From Saccoglossus kowalevskii (taxonomy: Eukaryota; Hemichordata; Enteropneusta; Harrimaniidae), in contig NW_003110475.1 in the NCBI RefSeq assembly GCF_000003605.2, positions 12,442-65,836 of the forward strand: 53,395 nt of DNA. The letters run 5' to 3'. The stretch's first letter is position 1. Each line of letters starts with the position of its first letter. A program made the translations under genes and the position numbers. Shown here in pieces: positions 24,480 through 37,565 of the stretch. The notes below the pieces were generated by a model. It was not told where the DNA came from and ran no database searches. It was given only the letters and a program-made list of their open reading frames with translations.

Positions 24480-26480
24480 CGTTAAGCTCAATCATAATTT
24501 AAGAGTGACAGAAAACTAAAATTCAGACTTCGAATATACCCAAACTATAACATTTTGCATTCAAATACTTGATCAGAATTGTAGTTGAAAGAATGTACGT
24601 GTTGAATGGTCGATGGAAGGCGACTTTAGAAAGTCACAAAGCAGGCATGACGTAAATCATCAACATTTGGGATTCCTGAAATAAACAATACTTGTACTGC
24701 AGATATTAATAGTTACAGACTGACGTTTCTTATACTAGTAATTGCCATTTTGTGTCCATTATTTGCGAGAATTGACATACCTAAAATTGATTTTAATCCA
24801 AGTCTGCTATCTCAGAACGGTTAGGATTCGCCCTTTAAATTTACCCTGCCCATCGCATACCATCACTCGAAGATGCAACCTCTGTCAGTTATGTCAAAAC
24901 TGTCGCCTCGTTATTAAAAAAAAACACCTTGACAGACGCAGTCACGTGATGACGATGGTGACGACCCTTCCTATACTAAGTCTACGAGTAACCATACACA
25001 AGCGACTGACATATATATGTGTGTATTAGAATAAGGCGTTACTGTATGCTAGGCGGTGCTGTCGTGTTCTTTGAAAAAGCCCTAATCGCTAGAAGAAGTG
25101 GCAGGTTATTTGTATATCGCCAAGTATTTTTGACTTCTAGGTAGACATAACAAATCCCCTTGCTCATATTTCGTGTGATAAGTCGATTATCCTGATATCA
25201 ATAATTCCAAAATAGTATTAATATTATTTTATTAAAATGACCGCCGCTCTCCCAAGTAAGACTTTTAACAATGGAACGATAATTTTACTTTGAACCAACA
25301 TCTCCCAAAAGAAATATTATTTGGTAGCCTAAAGTTGAACGGCGAAAATTGATTGGAGCGCCGGATTAATAAGCATTCGATCTTTAAAGATTAAACTTGG
25401 AACTTAACAGAATAATAGCCGACATATAACAAATTCAAAACGTGTTGTACCCTTGTATTTATGTTTGACAATGTATATCATATAACCCCAGTGAGTAGTT
25501 TCATTGATTCACCGGAAAAAAGACGGAAATTGCTGTTATTGTAGACTTCATGATTCATACGCACGTGTCAAAGGTCATGTGACCCAATAGATGCTGACGG
25601 AGCGTGCTTGTATTGGACTGATAGCTAGACGAATTTCTCTATATTTTAGTCACGTGTCTTAATGCTTAATTTTTATCTAGTGTGTACACACAATTTTAAC
25701 AATTAAACTCTATTGTTTAAAAACGAAAATATTGCCCCCCCCCCCTCTTCCCGCATGTCTCGTGCACTGCGGATGAAGCGTTCCGGGGATTCTATTGTGA
25801 CGGATGAAGTGCGAGCGCTTGTACTGGAAATGAGCTCTTCACTGGACCAACGTGTAATGGTTGTAACTCCATCAATCCGTTGTTTGTCAACGAAATATGC
25901 CAATATGTGATACTATAGTGGGTCCCAATTGGCCGGGATGTTCATTATGGACCGCCGCTCTGCAACCCGCGTGCGCCGGATTCGAGCCAGTCTTTTTTTT
26001 CTTAGCATTTAGGTTTTATGGTTCCCCAAGGTACTTGGATTGTTGGATGTAAAATTGATTTCCCCACGGCGATATTGAACTTCAGCCAAAACGGCACAAA
26101 GAGATTTAAAAGACTATTTAAATCCCTTGTCTTTCGCCATCAATGAATTCTTTGCAATATTAAACACACGCAGCAAATATGATGATAGGCTGAATGACCA
26201 AAGGCAATTCCCCATTAAACGGGGGCAAATCGCAATGCGAGATATTCTAGTTAGGCAGGTTTAAGGTGATATGCGTTCTACGAGTACGGAGCTGATTGAT
26301 CACCACTTTGCGAGATCTAATTTTATTAAAGGTTCTGCTGTGTAGCCACATTGAACAATTTAATTAGAGCACATGGCCAAATGCTTTCTGGGCGAGATAT
26401 ACGAGAACTAGCGATTTAAAGCGGCCAACGTACAACATTCTCGCGTCGATAAAATTTGATATACGAAGTCGCGGACTGGT

Positions 26481-26502
26481 AATAATGATGATGATGATGA
26501 CG
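26481..26502. repeat. (ATG)n microsatellite
   Basis: A short AAT-AATG-ATG run of about seven triplets. Confidence 0.85.
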
Positions 26503-28112
26503 AAGTCCCGCCATGTAGTTTTGTATAACTGTGTCCGGGCGAGTGGCCGAGTGCTCTTCAATATTCTCGTGAACACGTATTGTTGTAACAAGTGGACGCG
26601 CTCTGCTACTTATATCAACATGTACCGAAATGGTAGAAATCCAAAAATGCACATAATTCAACGTTTGTTGAATTCAAATTGATTATAATAAACTAAGATA
26701 AAATAAACTCAATGTAAAATTATTGACTGAAATAATTCACTCCGTAGAGTGGAATGAAATAAATGTGAAATTTGACCTTAGATATAGTATAGTATCAGCT
26801 TTTTTACAGCATATATATTTCAGAAAGGCGATTCTATTAGTTTTAGACAGTCCCTGTGATAAACATGCCGTTTGTTGGGCTCATTTTATTCGTGTCGTTT
26901 TCATGAATCGACCGAATTTAGGCATTTAGTGTTGCTCCTGATTAACTGTCATCCTGGGTAATTTATGTTGTCCAAAAGTTATCTTCAAGGTGTTTAATTT
27001 AAAGAACAAAAACGCGCATTGGATGCCCGTCGATAGAGACAGCGATATATGTCATTGCTAATTGGAGCAATAGTTTCCGAGAAAATGATATTCGTATCAT
27101 TGTTCCCATATTATTTGTAACGTTCAAGACCTGTAGACATGATTAGCATTCGTGTTCCTTTGTGCATAATTAAACATGTAAATTACATAAAAATGTGTAA
27201 AACATTGCTCCAAAATATTGTATTCAAAATGATAAGCCAGAAAACTATCACGATGCGTAACAGACTCGGAAAAGCCTAGACAAATGCGCAAACTTAATTG
27301 AGTTTGTAGAAAAATCCATCTGACCTAAGATACTATAGTTACTCTATAATCATGGGTGAAGTCATGTAATCACGAGTTGGTGTCTCTTGGACACCACTAA
27401 TCCTGGCGATGGTCACGTGTCAATTCGGAGGTAAATAGATACCGACTTAAACTTGTTCAACGTTTTCACAGAACGCTTCGTGTTAATTAATACCAAATCT
27501 GAGAAAATATTCAGGTTACACACATTTTTGAATGTCCTGGGAAGTGTACTATTTGCTTATCGCCGTGTTTTGAATCCACACACCAGTAAACACGTGTAAT
27601 TCTCTCATGATAATTTAAGTTTACAGATGATGGGTAAAATGAACGTAATGCTACTTCGCCGTCTATCGTCCTAAACACGCATAGGCCTGTGACATTATTT
27701 CACAAATTCGTGGATTTGTTTCCTAAATGCAAAGTAAATACAATTATAATACTGAAAAAAAACACCCATTATTCGAATTTAACGGACTCTTATATCAGAT
27801 AAAAACGAACCTCCACAATTTCTCCGCGACGGAAAACACCGTGACTGAAAAAGCAGATCATGCGTACCAGGTTGTACGGTATATTTTGCTCGCCTATGCT
27901 GTAATCAGGATGCCCCGGAACCCTGACTGTTGTGAGAGGCATAATGCATCGGCGAGTAGCCTTCAAAGATCAGTTTGTTTATTAATATCTGCCGAAAGAC
28001 TAGTTTTGAAAAGGTCACGTAAGCCTGGCAGGGTAACAAATAGGTAAACACTCAGAAATGGCTCTAAGAAACTTGAAATTCCAAAGACTGGAATTAAAGT
28101 TTTTTTTATTTA

Positions 28113-28120
28113 TGACGTCA
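28113..28120. promoter_or_regulatory. CRE-like octamer TGACGTCA
   Basis: A perfect octamer in TTTATGACGTCACGACGG, about 170 bases left of the near-perfect X-box at 28289. This is the closest pairing of the two motif types right of the first 3.5 kb. No gene start is recognised. Confidence 0.3.
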
Positions 28121-28288
28121 CGACGGTATCCGTGAAGTGTTTGGCTTTCAGACTCAACTCTGCACAGCGCCGTTAAACTGACAACAAAGATTTTTTTTTT
28201 AAAAGTATGCTGTAAAACGTGGAATTAATGATGCAGACATACCTAAAGTGAAAAGACAGAAGTGCATCAGAGAATTTAAAAGACTTTG

Positions 28289-28302
28289 ATTGCCATGGCA
28301 AC
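28289..28302. promoter_or_regulatory. Near-perfect RFX X-box
   Basis: ATTGCCATGGCAAC matches 13 of 14 consensus positions read on either strand and has the full TTGCCATGGCAA palindrome. Confidence 0.3.
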
Positions 28303-28397
28303 CACTGTCATACGCAAGGTCGGGAAATGAAGAGGTACAACGAAACCTTATAGTGATACAAAGATTGAATGATGTCAAAATATCGAGTCAGTGTTGT

Positions 28398-28410
28398 GGG
28401 GGGGGGGGGG
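28398..28410. repeat. Poly-G run
   Basis: Thirteen consecutive G, the second of three long G runs in the window. Confidence 0.9.
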
Positions 28411-29232
28411 CTCTTAGCCGGCCATTAACGCTGATTAATGTTGAGTGCTTCTGTGTTATCAACAACACGTCGCAGAGTGCAGAGCGGAGTTTGCAAGGCA
28501 CTGTGCAAAACTAGTAAAATCCAATTGATTAGTTAGTGCGCTCACAAATACCATTCTAATCAGCGGAGTAAATGTGAAGCTCAGGTGGAACGAAGACGGT
28601 TTAATTTTTTAGCGAGCTTGCATCCTCCGACATGCTTCGGTTGTTATCATCAATATAACGCGCGGACATTGTCGCGTTCGCATTCTTTTGTGATTGGCTT
28701 TTTTATCCCTCACTTCAAGCACCATTGTACTAATGAAAATTGCTGGCCGGCATCCAAACTGCCCCTCCTTTAATTAGTAAAAAACACTTTCCGATTTCTC
28801 CCCCTCCGATTGACGCAATGTCGATGTCAGAACATTGCCAGGAGAGATAGCATGGTTGATCACTGTCTGCGCATGGCGTGACCCCAGCGCCACATTTCAA
28901 CTATGACAACATTATTAAACCAATTCGATTGCGTTTATCATTTCAATTACTCGGGATATTTATAGTTTTCTATTTTTCTCCCGATTGAAAGAATGAATGT
29001 CTTGGAGTTGTGATTAAATTGACTACAGAAGGAATTGAAATCATTATTAATTCCGTCTTTTGTCCCCAATTTCCTTATTAGTCTTGCTTCGCGTTAGTCG
29101 CGCTCCCATTCTTCGACTCGAGAACGACGAGAATAACCACGGCCTTTGAAATCCGTCTTGGCAAGCGGATTTTTCCGGAAACTGGATATATTTAGCAGAC
29201 GTTTTAACGAAAACTGTATGTTTCAAGCATGA

Positions 29233-29769
29233 ATGTACAAAACATTCGTTTGTGGGACGATTTTTGCTGACTTCGTTAAAATAACGTTGGAAGGAATTGT
29301 GTCCGTTGGTCTCCGTGATGAACTACTTCATGATCGTTCGACCGATCAGGCGTCACCGAGTCCCTTTGCTACAGGTAGGAAGGACACACATTATTATGAC
29401 ATGGACATATCAGTAACAATTCCACTGTGGTGGCACTCTAGTCTTTTTGTTTTGTTTTGTTCAATAAAAGGTGTCGACCAATTATCGTCCAATTTTAGAA
29501 CACATACACAAGACACCTTTGCATTAAGGCAGAACGCATGGCTACACAAAAGTAACTATATACATGTATATATATATTTTTTTTTTATTTACAAATTTGA
29601 TATATCATATAGGGTCACCGTTCTCTATTTGGAAAAAAAAATCGATGCTTTAGGACATTTTACCATCCAAGTGTTATACTATGGCAAGGATATACCCATA
29701 TATCTCAAATTTTCGCTCGGCGTGAAAAATATACATATATATAGTCTTAAAAAGAAAAAAACAGATTGA
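29233..29769 (+). CDS. Unrecognised 178-codon open frame, probably chance
   Basis: The frame begins with ATG at 29233 and ends with TGA at 29767-29769. The first 100 residues are of mixed composition with no motif I know. From about residue 107 the frame crosses a very AT-rich tract and becomes low-complexity (Tyr, Ile, Phe and Lys runs), ending in KKKK. No signal peptide, domain or repeat is evident, and there is no supporting promoter or splice context. The compositional bias of its second half argues for a chance frame. Confidence 0.12.
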   Translation: MYKTFVCGTIFADFVKITLEGIVSVGLRDELLHDRSTDQASPSPFATGRKDTHYYDMDISVTIPLWWHSSLFVLFCSIKGVDQLSSNFRTHTQDTFALRQNAWLHKSNYIHVYIYFFFIYKFDISYRVTVLYLEKKIDALGHFTIQVLYYGKDIPIYLKFSLGVKNIHIYSLKKKKTD

Positions 29770-32401
29770 CAGTACATCAACAATGTTCACATATTCTTGA
29801 CTATATAGTATTAAAACGATCAATGTAGACAGACTTAGAAAAAAGATGTTGCCAATGGTAGATATGTGGTTGAATACTACATCAGTATAATACGACGTGT
29901 TATTGTAAACAACATATCACCATGTATGGTACAAACATATCATTTAAGTAATTTGACACATTTTTATAGAAATACTACTATTTTATGTACTTGATTTCGA
30001 ATAACACACTGTTCTGTGTTCAATTATTATGACCGTTTTGTCCAACCGTTGTTACGTGGATTGCGGCATCATTGTGGACTAACGAGCGTCTTTCAATGCG
30101 AGTTTGGTGGCATGCATTTAGTCTAGGGGTGCGGTACTCTGCGAAATATGTGAAAAAAAGCGTTTAACTCCTCGAATTCATTTCCTTGAATGTTCCAGCA
30201 AGAACACAGAATTGTACGAGCCATTGTATTTCAAATTGTTTCATTACAGGTTTAGTTCACGGGTATGCGGGAAGATGTTATTACATGTCCCAGGACAACG
30301 TACTGTTCCGTGATACATTCGCTTTCATCTCGATGTGACACGGGATCCTTCTCAGGCTGCTGTATACGTGGAACAAGACAACGTTGTGAAGGCACCGAGA
30401 TCTGTCGCACAACGTACGTAAACTACTACGCTGAAAAACTACTGAAGTCAACAGGCGTTTACCCATGATAACTCCAGTTTTTTTTAAACAAAGCACAATT
30501 ATTCAGGTCATGGGAGAAATAAATTAACAAATTGGAATAACTTTGAATTAACATGACGACGTTGTGGGTTGCTAGTGACTAGGACACCATGACGAAACAA
30601 CATCGCAGGCTGTGAGCGGTAGTGTCTAAGCGCGGCGGCATAATTGTTACCGACCATCTTTACCGTCGCTCTTCCCGTAATCTTTGTATGCAATATTTGT
30701 TTTTATAATTCCTTCTGTCGGAATATACTTCTCTTCTGAGTACTGATTAGTATGCCCTTTGGAAAAGACGGGAAAAGCAAACAAAAGACGAAGGAATGTT
30801 TTATTCAGCAGAACCAGTGTACTGCGTGTTTCCTGAAGATAAAATATTCCATAATAGAACAATCAGGAAAACCTACTTTCTGTATGTTCCCTGTCTCTCT
30901 TCTTACTGTTAGAAGTGACATGAATTACCCAATGTTTTTTTTATGTAAAACGCGAGTGCAAATTCCCGTCAGGTGATTTATTTTGACATTTAAAGATCGC
31001 CGACTAAAATAAAATCATGGACAACAGCAGCATTTCAATTTCATCTTTTAGATAACTATTCGATTCAGTCAGTTCTGTGTTTCCAAACAAGCGAAGTTGT
31101 CAAACGAGTGGAACGCCCAACTGTCTCATACATAACTCGATGCACAATGTTTTTTTTAATTTAAATATCACTGCGAGTAGTATTACCTTGATTTCCTATG
31201 GGAGTCGACAACGATCAGAAGAGCCCACAAAACAAACACTTTAACAAATTAATTTAAAATGACAAAGTAACGTAAAAGTTAATAAGATGGCGACTTTATT
31301 TGGGGCGTCTTAACTGTTTTTTTCCCTTCTGTTTTTGCTTCTTAATTCGACAAGAGTACCCTTTCTCTCCCGGGCGTAGTCGTTCCCGGGACGTAAGAAC
31401 ACATCACATGTTTGTGGGCCAGCAATCCACACGAGAAACAGTATTGAAATTATAAATTCGGTTCATGTATGAAAAAAACACACATTGGTCGCATACACTC
31501 TTTGGGTTTGAACAATTACGGTGAAAGATCATACACAGAGGGGGCGCCCGTCTCTGTCACGATAGAATTGCGGATACTCACGAGTCTAGGTCGGGGATTG
31601 GCACACATCAACCATTAAACATATAAATAGACATTTCAAAATTGTGGGCGATGATGTAAGCGTAACCAATATCATCGTTTTAAAAGATAAACTATCGTTA
31701 CTCAAACCAAGAAGACATATCAGATACAAGATTAAAGTACCATAGCAAGATGGTTACGGTTTGAAAGAGGGCGGCTGACCACCGTGAAGCAGTCCTTTTT
31801 TGCGGACCCGCCCCTCCTCAACGCTGCCACTGTTGTTTTGACTTAATGGTTGACAGTATAGATGTGAACAACTCCGAGTCGTTATTAATATTATGTTTAC
31901 CCATCCTCTCAACACGTTATCATTACGCAATCTCTAAAATCATGATGAGTATTTATATTTCGAGTTCGATCTGATAAATTATAGTGCAAAACACGTGACT
32001 TTTGAAAAAATATTCTCAATGGATACTAGATTCTAACGATAATCAGAACCGTGTCTCTTGAAATAGTATATCCTGAACAAAGCAAAAAGGGCCCAGGAAT
32101 AAATACAAATTTCTATCGGAAATCTACTAAAAACAATCTGTCTTTGGCCAGCGCTAACCGAGCATAAAAGTGGACACTCAGAAGGGCTCGCAATACGGTA
32201 CTAATACCCAAGTTAAAACACCATAAAAGTGAAAACGACATCCCATTATCCTTCATTAAAATACGGAAAATTACAAAGTTGCTTCAATCCCCCGTCAGTC
32301 GAGCGAGTGATCGAAGCGTCAACATTGAAGCAGTCCGTTAAACTGCTGGGTTAATGAAGTGTCATCCGTGGACGTCATTGATTTTGGCGGGCACTGCACG
32401 C
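29770..32401. other. Gene-free stretch
   Basis: No gene, RNA or repeat was recognised. A weak echo of the next element's terminus (AAGGGCCCAGGAATAAATAC) occurs at 32088-32107, where AGGCCCAGG and AAATAC are shared with 32407-32430. It may be a scrap of a related copy. Confidence 0.5.
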
Positions 32402-32831
32402 TGTTAAAGGCCCAGGTATACTATAAATACGCTCTTAAACAATAGGGATTATTTCCTTGCTTGTCACACTGTAGTAAACAGCTCCAGCCAAGCTCCGGTA
32501 AAAACGCGTTTTCTCTAACTTACAGGTCGATTATGTCGTGCCAAAGTGGATATATGTTACTATGAATATCACAGCAGTGACTGTGTGTAGTATTTATTAC
32601 AATAAATAGTGTACGAGTTGAGATTTTGGCGGATAAAAGTAAAAAACAGGAACTGGGGAAAGGGACGCGCTACTAATCTTGAATAATTAACTGCTGTCAA
32701 TCAAAGTCACGTTATGTTGGACTGCTGAAACAGGATGTGTCATAGGCTACGTAAGTGATTAACAACACTCATTAGCATAGTCACACCTCCAATTTACACT
32801 TGCCCGGGGCAAGTGAATTGGGCCTTTAACA
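32402..32831. mobile_element. Candidate TTAA-type MITE, 430 bp
   Basis: The left end TGTTAAAGGCCCA (32402-32414) is repeated as its exact reverse complement TGGGCCTTTAACA at 32819-32831, giving 13-base perfect terminal inverted repeats. Inside each lies TTAA (32404-32407 and 32826-32829), which may be the true target duplication as in piggyBac-like elements. There is no open frame, so it would be non-autonomous. A 13-base inverted match within 500 bases is not negligible by chance in this window. The G+C-rich repeat and the subterminal hairpin raise the likelihood. Confidence 0.45.
32789..32821. repeat. Subterminal hairpin of the 430-bp element
   Basis: CCAATTTACACTTGCCC is followed at once by GGGGCAAGTGAATTGG. 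The arms pair over 15 bases with a two-base bulge and essentially no loop. The hairpin overlaps the right inverted repeat. Hairpins just inside the 3' end are also a mark of Helitron-type elements, so that class is an alternative. Confidence 0.7.
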
Positions 32832-35800
32832 AGCCGCATTGTACGTTACCCATCATGCATTATTGCCCAACAATAACAAATCTGTTGCAAATAAAACCAA
32901 ATTTGTTTTTATAATTGCCCTCTCCCGTCCTGTCAGTCCTGACTAAGACACCAAATCGCAACGGCCTTGAAGCATGGTTTATCTCCCTTCTTCAATGGTA
33001 GACATATACGCAATTCCAACAGGCAGTACATTAGAAGCTCAGAAACAAATTTGTATTTGGCGATTGCATAGGAAGATATACTCTACGTGAGAACAATTGT
33101 AATAGAGCGGAAAGTGGACTGACACGGCTATGAATAAATCTATCCACAATGGCAAGCTGTGTCTACGCATGCGCAGATCAGCAATGAATATGAAATGGCG
33201 TTCGTTGAGTGGGGGAACACGGGTGCCATCTGCTCTGTCTTTCGTCAATAATTGCGATGAAAATTACACCTTCGTGTGGCTCTCTTTATTCCAAATGGAT
33301 GTCCTGGAAAATTACTGCGGCATACTGAATTTCTACTGAAACGTTTGGAGGTTCATTGGTGTCGGTCGTGTCATCGTGCCATGATTGTGTATGACAGGTC
33401 AAACACGCACAGTTCCGAATTTACCGTGACGCACTTTTCGTTTTATCCCGAACATTCGCATTTTTGCGTACAGCAACGGAAAAACAAACAAACAAATATG
33501 TGGTATCGTGAAGTTTAATAGTAGATACGTTGATGTTTAAACCCGAATCAATGATGGAAATAGGCATACTTCAAGTTGTGAGTTGGTTCACATCACCGTG
33601 ACCACACTCACCATATTGTGGGTGATGGCGGGTGATCGGGAAGCCAGTTCGAACGCGTTAAGCGTACATCGCGCAATATGGAGACACCGAAATTCGATGA
33701 TAGGTTTTCTGCCAACGAAATGAGTCTCAACAGATGATCGAGGTGACCCGGTATATCCCCCTTTGTTCTGATTTCAATAGATCGCTGGCTAACACGAAGA
33801 ATCAGACAAAACTATTGTGACAACAGGACTAAAACACTGAATTGGTTTAATAAAGTGAGGAAATGCTATTTGCGAAATCGCAGTGACGTTTAATGTCTCA
33901 ACTCAAATTCAGCAAGCTGTTGCTGCGCATCATCATCTTAGTCGATGATGCAACGGTTGCTAAGGGACAGCCCTCCGTATTTCACCCGTTGCTATCCTCC
34001 AGCATCAGCATCAATTTTCTCACTGAGTTCTCTCATGAAATTCTCTTCTGCTCAGTTGTCATCGAGTTAGCCATGCATAACAAAGAAGCCTGTCAGTTTT
34101 ACTAACGCCTACAGTCATCCCACCGAATCCCTCATATCATATGAAGCTTGGTAAAATGGAAAGTGTAAAACTACGGTGGTGCTTTGCTCGTAAGCGTTTT
34201 TTTTTTCCATTTCAGCGGTAGCAGCTACGCAGTGTGCCGCGAAGGATGCGGTCGCTGTACATCGGAAAACTCAATAAAGACGAAAGAAATCTACACGGAC
34301 TGCTAAGTAAAGGGAGCAAATCGTTTTCGATGTGGTGTGTTGGAGTTACAGCAATTAGTTAGCGCAACACGGATACTTATGGACACTAACCAGCCGTGAC
34401 GCGCACTCTATTTCATACTGCCATTGCTCGAATTCCCACTGGCCCCATATCCATAGCGTCAAACACGTTAATGAAGTCAGCACACAGTGGGAAAATGAAA
34501 CTATTTGATCCGCCATCATTGCGTCGCACGCCGCATACGGAGTTTATCTGGCAGTCAATTGGAGTAGCCTCACCTGGGACCGGGACTTATACGATGAGAA
34601 CGGAAAAACTGCCCTCCGGCCCGTCGACAAATTTAAATAGTATCTTCCCGCCCTAAGCAAATATGAAAAAAAAAAATAATAAACGAGAACACGAACACTT
34701 GGTCTGGTCATCAACGACGTTGCCTTTCGTTATATATGTGAAATGAACATATCGAAACAATCTGCCAGTGCAACAGCGAGTCATTGCGCTCCATTCTGGG
34801 ATCGTTTATTCCCTTGTGACTGTGGTTGCCGGGAAATTTATTGTCAATGGCTGTCGCTAACTGACGTGATCATAACAGAGAGCCAAGAAACCCGGAATGT
34901 TTCGTATTTTTTGCACTACTTTTACACAGCCGATAAACGAAATCGCGATGAACAACGTGCGTCGGGCTGGGTGTCTTTTAAAACTTACGCGGCATCGCCT
35001 CGATTTTTCAGAGTCGCCTGTCACCGCGAAGAGAGAACTCTGAAAATGTGCCCAGATAATCGTGAATCAAATTGATTTATAGGGAATGCTAGTAGTCACT
35101 GTGTAGCGAAACGGCCATAGGTAACGATTATAGACGGCCAATCAATTAGAAGTTATCGCTCTATTCGCAAGCTAAGCAAACAACATTACTTGATAAACAT
35201 TTTGCGTCGGTAAACAAAGATGTCTTGACGTTTAAGTGAATAATCATAATTATTGGGACACCAGTTACATTTTTAATTGAAATCAAAACTCGTAATCAGG
35301 ATGATTCAACTTGAAAATGACTTAACTTTTAAAAACATGTTATCGACTCATTTGTTGTATGGCTTTGGTTGACACAGGCCAGATTGAATAAAGTCATTTC
35401 CGAAAACAGTTTGATGTTCGTTTCCGAGTCCACGTGTCACACCAATAAAACTGTGTACTCTATTAGCCCCACTCAATAATCGTGACGTTTCTACGCAGCG
35501 GCGACTTTTTTAATATTAAAATGACCCCAAAGTCACTCTTTTTAATCGGCTGCCACCGAAATATCGAGAACACGCGTACTGCTCGTATTTTTTGCATACA
35601 ATTTGTTACTGTACGTCACGGTCTACGCGATTGTAGAACCAGTCGAGATAAAAGTTTCGACGCAATCCGTTGTTTGTTATTGAAGATGCGTTGAAAGAAC
35701 ACAACTTCCTCCATACTTTGTCCCAATTTGTCGCGTTAACGCCTATCACTATGCATGCCAGTTATATAGTGGACAGTGCCGGTCGCTCACCGACTGCCTC

Positions 35801-37145
35801 CTTTGTGTCGTATACGTCGAGTTCGGCACATTGTTGTGAATTCACTTCATGCACGCATGTAATAAAATTAATCAGTTGCGAGTTGTACGAGTGCAAAGCA
35901 GGGCACGTCTACGCACGTGGAACCACACAAAAGTGCTCCGTTCGCACCGTCCCCTCCCTCATTAAGATTCCAAGTTAAAAAATAAGAGCACGCCCCCAAG
36001 GGAGTTGCGTTTTGATTGGAACCGCCTTGTGCAAACACCGATGGGCAAAACAAAATCGTAGAGACGGAAAACTGTTTGAATCAATCTGAACTGGTGCAGT
36101 GGCTATGAGAAGTACTGTTTGACTCACAAGACCACAATTTGTGTGTGTTACGGAGTACTTAATTTGACCGATAGAGTTTGGGGGTACCGTTTGCCACCTG
36201 TCATTGTAGTGGATACCATATACTTGATCTGCACAAACACCGTTGCATTTATATGTGGCTTACATGAAGAGTCCTGCGTAATAACGCCGCTTCATTTGAA
36301 ATAGCTTTGCAAATACAATTTTCATAAATAGTCTCTGTTGTTTTTTTATATAAGTGCAATTATAGCACCAAAATATCTTCTTCATTCACAAACTGATATT
36401 TAAAATATGCGTAGCTGTGTTTAGCTTTAGAACCGTCCTTGAACGATATGTCCGAGCCATGCGAAGAGTCGCGGGAGTGTGCGAGCAGACGTAGACACAG
36501 GATAAAAAAGAAATTCAACACACACTGAGTAAAAATTAACCAGTCATGATAGAATGGAAACAAGTGAAATGACATTAAAACGGGGAAAATGCAATCTAGA
36601 GACACGTGTCGATAAATGAGCAGCGAGGCATGGGAAAGTATTAAGTGTCGCCGAGGTGAACGTCACTTCCAATGGTGTGGTGGTGGCCACTGTTACACTG
36701 ACGAACCCACATCAATACCAGCCATTGAAGTGCATTCACTACTGAAATGAGATTTTAAAATACTTTTACTAATATGAGTAAAGTGGCTAGATAGGAACGT
36801 TCTACAATATATTATCATTTCATCGTTTTATGGTCAGAGTGACGACGACATCCACTCGTAATAATAGAGACTGGCATTTTTTGTTGATTCAATTTAAATA
36901 CTTTTTGTAATTAGTAGCTATATATAGGAACTGTGATTATTTTGGCACACAACTTGAGGGGCCTGTCAGAAATGTTTAAAATATTAACATGTTGATTTTT
37001 TACGTGCCGCGACACTTGATCATTGTTGGTACAACTTGATTCTTGAAATTGGAATAATTGAAAAATGTCGGCGCGTCGGAAACAATCCACCCAGCTGAAA
37101 GTATATATTCGTCTAGCATAGTCGGTTGTCTCTCTTTTTATTTTA
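32832..37145. other. Gene-free stretch
   Basis: No gene was recognised. Several frames of 70-110 codons (for example 34396-34656, 34743-35075, 35670-35978) lie in slightly G+C-richer DNA, but none has a familiar motif. ACGCATGCGCA, close to the NRF1 site, occurs at about 33165. CACGTG occurs at 35431, 35914 and 36603. Confidence 0.55.
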
Positions 37146-37565
37146 CAGTCAAACCTGTGTGAGTGACCACCTCTATATAACGATCATCTGTTTACAGGCT
37201 GCCCAAGGCAAAACCTATAAGCAACCTGTGTATAAGGACCACCTGTTTAAATATAACCACACTTTCATTATTATTTTAACTGGTTCACTTGTTTTTAAAT
37301 AACCAAAATAATATTTATCATTCTGTTTATAAAAAAAAAAAACTTTTTAACTTTCTCGAATCAAATCAATTTAATTTTGATTTTGATCAACTCAAATAAT
37401 TGTGTTTTTGTTGCAACAGTAAGTTCATTATTTTCTGGATAAATATTATGTTAAAGAAATGAGTTAGTGATCCATAAAATAACAATCCACCTTCCATATA
37501 AAGACCACCTGTCTATAAAGATTATTTTAATGAATTTCGTTGGGTGATATATACAGGTTTCATTG
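37146..37565. mobile_element. Candidate pogo/Tigger-like MITE, about 420 bp
   Basis: The left end CAGTCAAACCTGTGTGAGTG follows a TA, as expected for Tc1/mariner-superfamily insertions. The right end GGGTGATATATACAGGTTTCATTG resembles its reverse complement (about 16 of 23 positions). Inside both ends are short repeats of the form TATAAxGACCACCTGT (37230-37250 and 37497-37520), typical of subterminal transposase-binding repeats. No transposase frame is present. The right TA is not clean (CATA), so the 3' boundary is approximate. Confidence 0.5.

Larger units (their letters stand above)
24480..29232. other. Gene-free stretch
   Basis: No gene was recognised. It contains an 11-base C run (25735-25745), an ATG repeat (26481-26502), a G13 run (28398-28410), a CRE octamer at 28113, a near X-box at 28289-28302 and seven CACGTG hexamers between 24943 and 27596 counting both ends. 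Around 25930-25990 a B-box-like GGATTCGAGCC followed by a T run is weakly tRNA-like. The stretch 28800-29170 is less repetitive and could be a conserved noncoding element, which only alignment could show. Confidence 0.55.

Noticed and set aside
26539-26600. tRNA-Leu/Ser-like A-box (GTGGCCGAGTGCTC)
   Set aside because: No B-box follows at a workable distance and no acceptor stem can be formed.
34396-34656. 86-codon frame in G+C-richer DNA
   Set aside because: No motif or homology recognised and no convincing splice or start context; length is unremarkable for this base composition.
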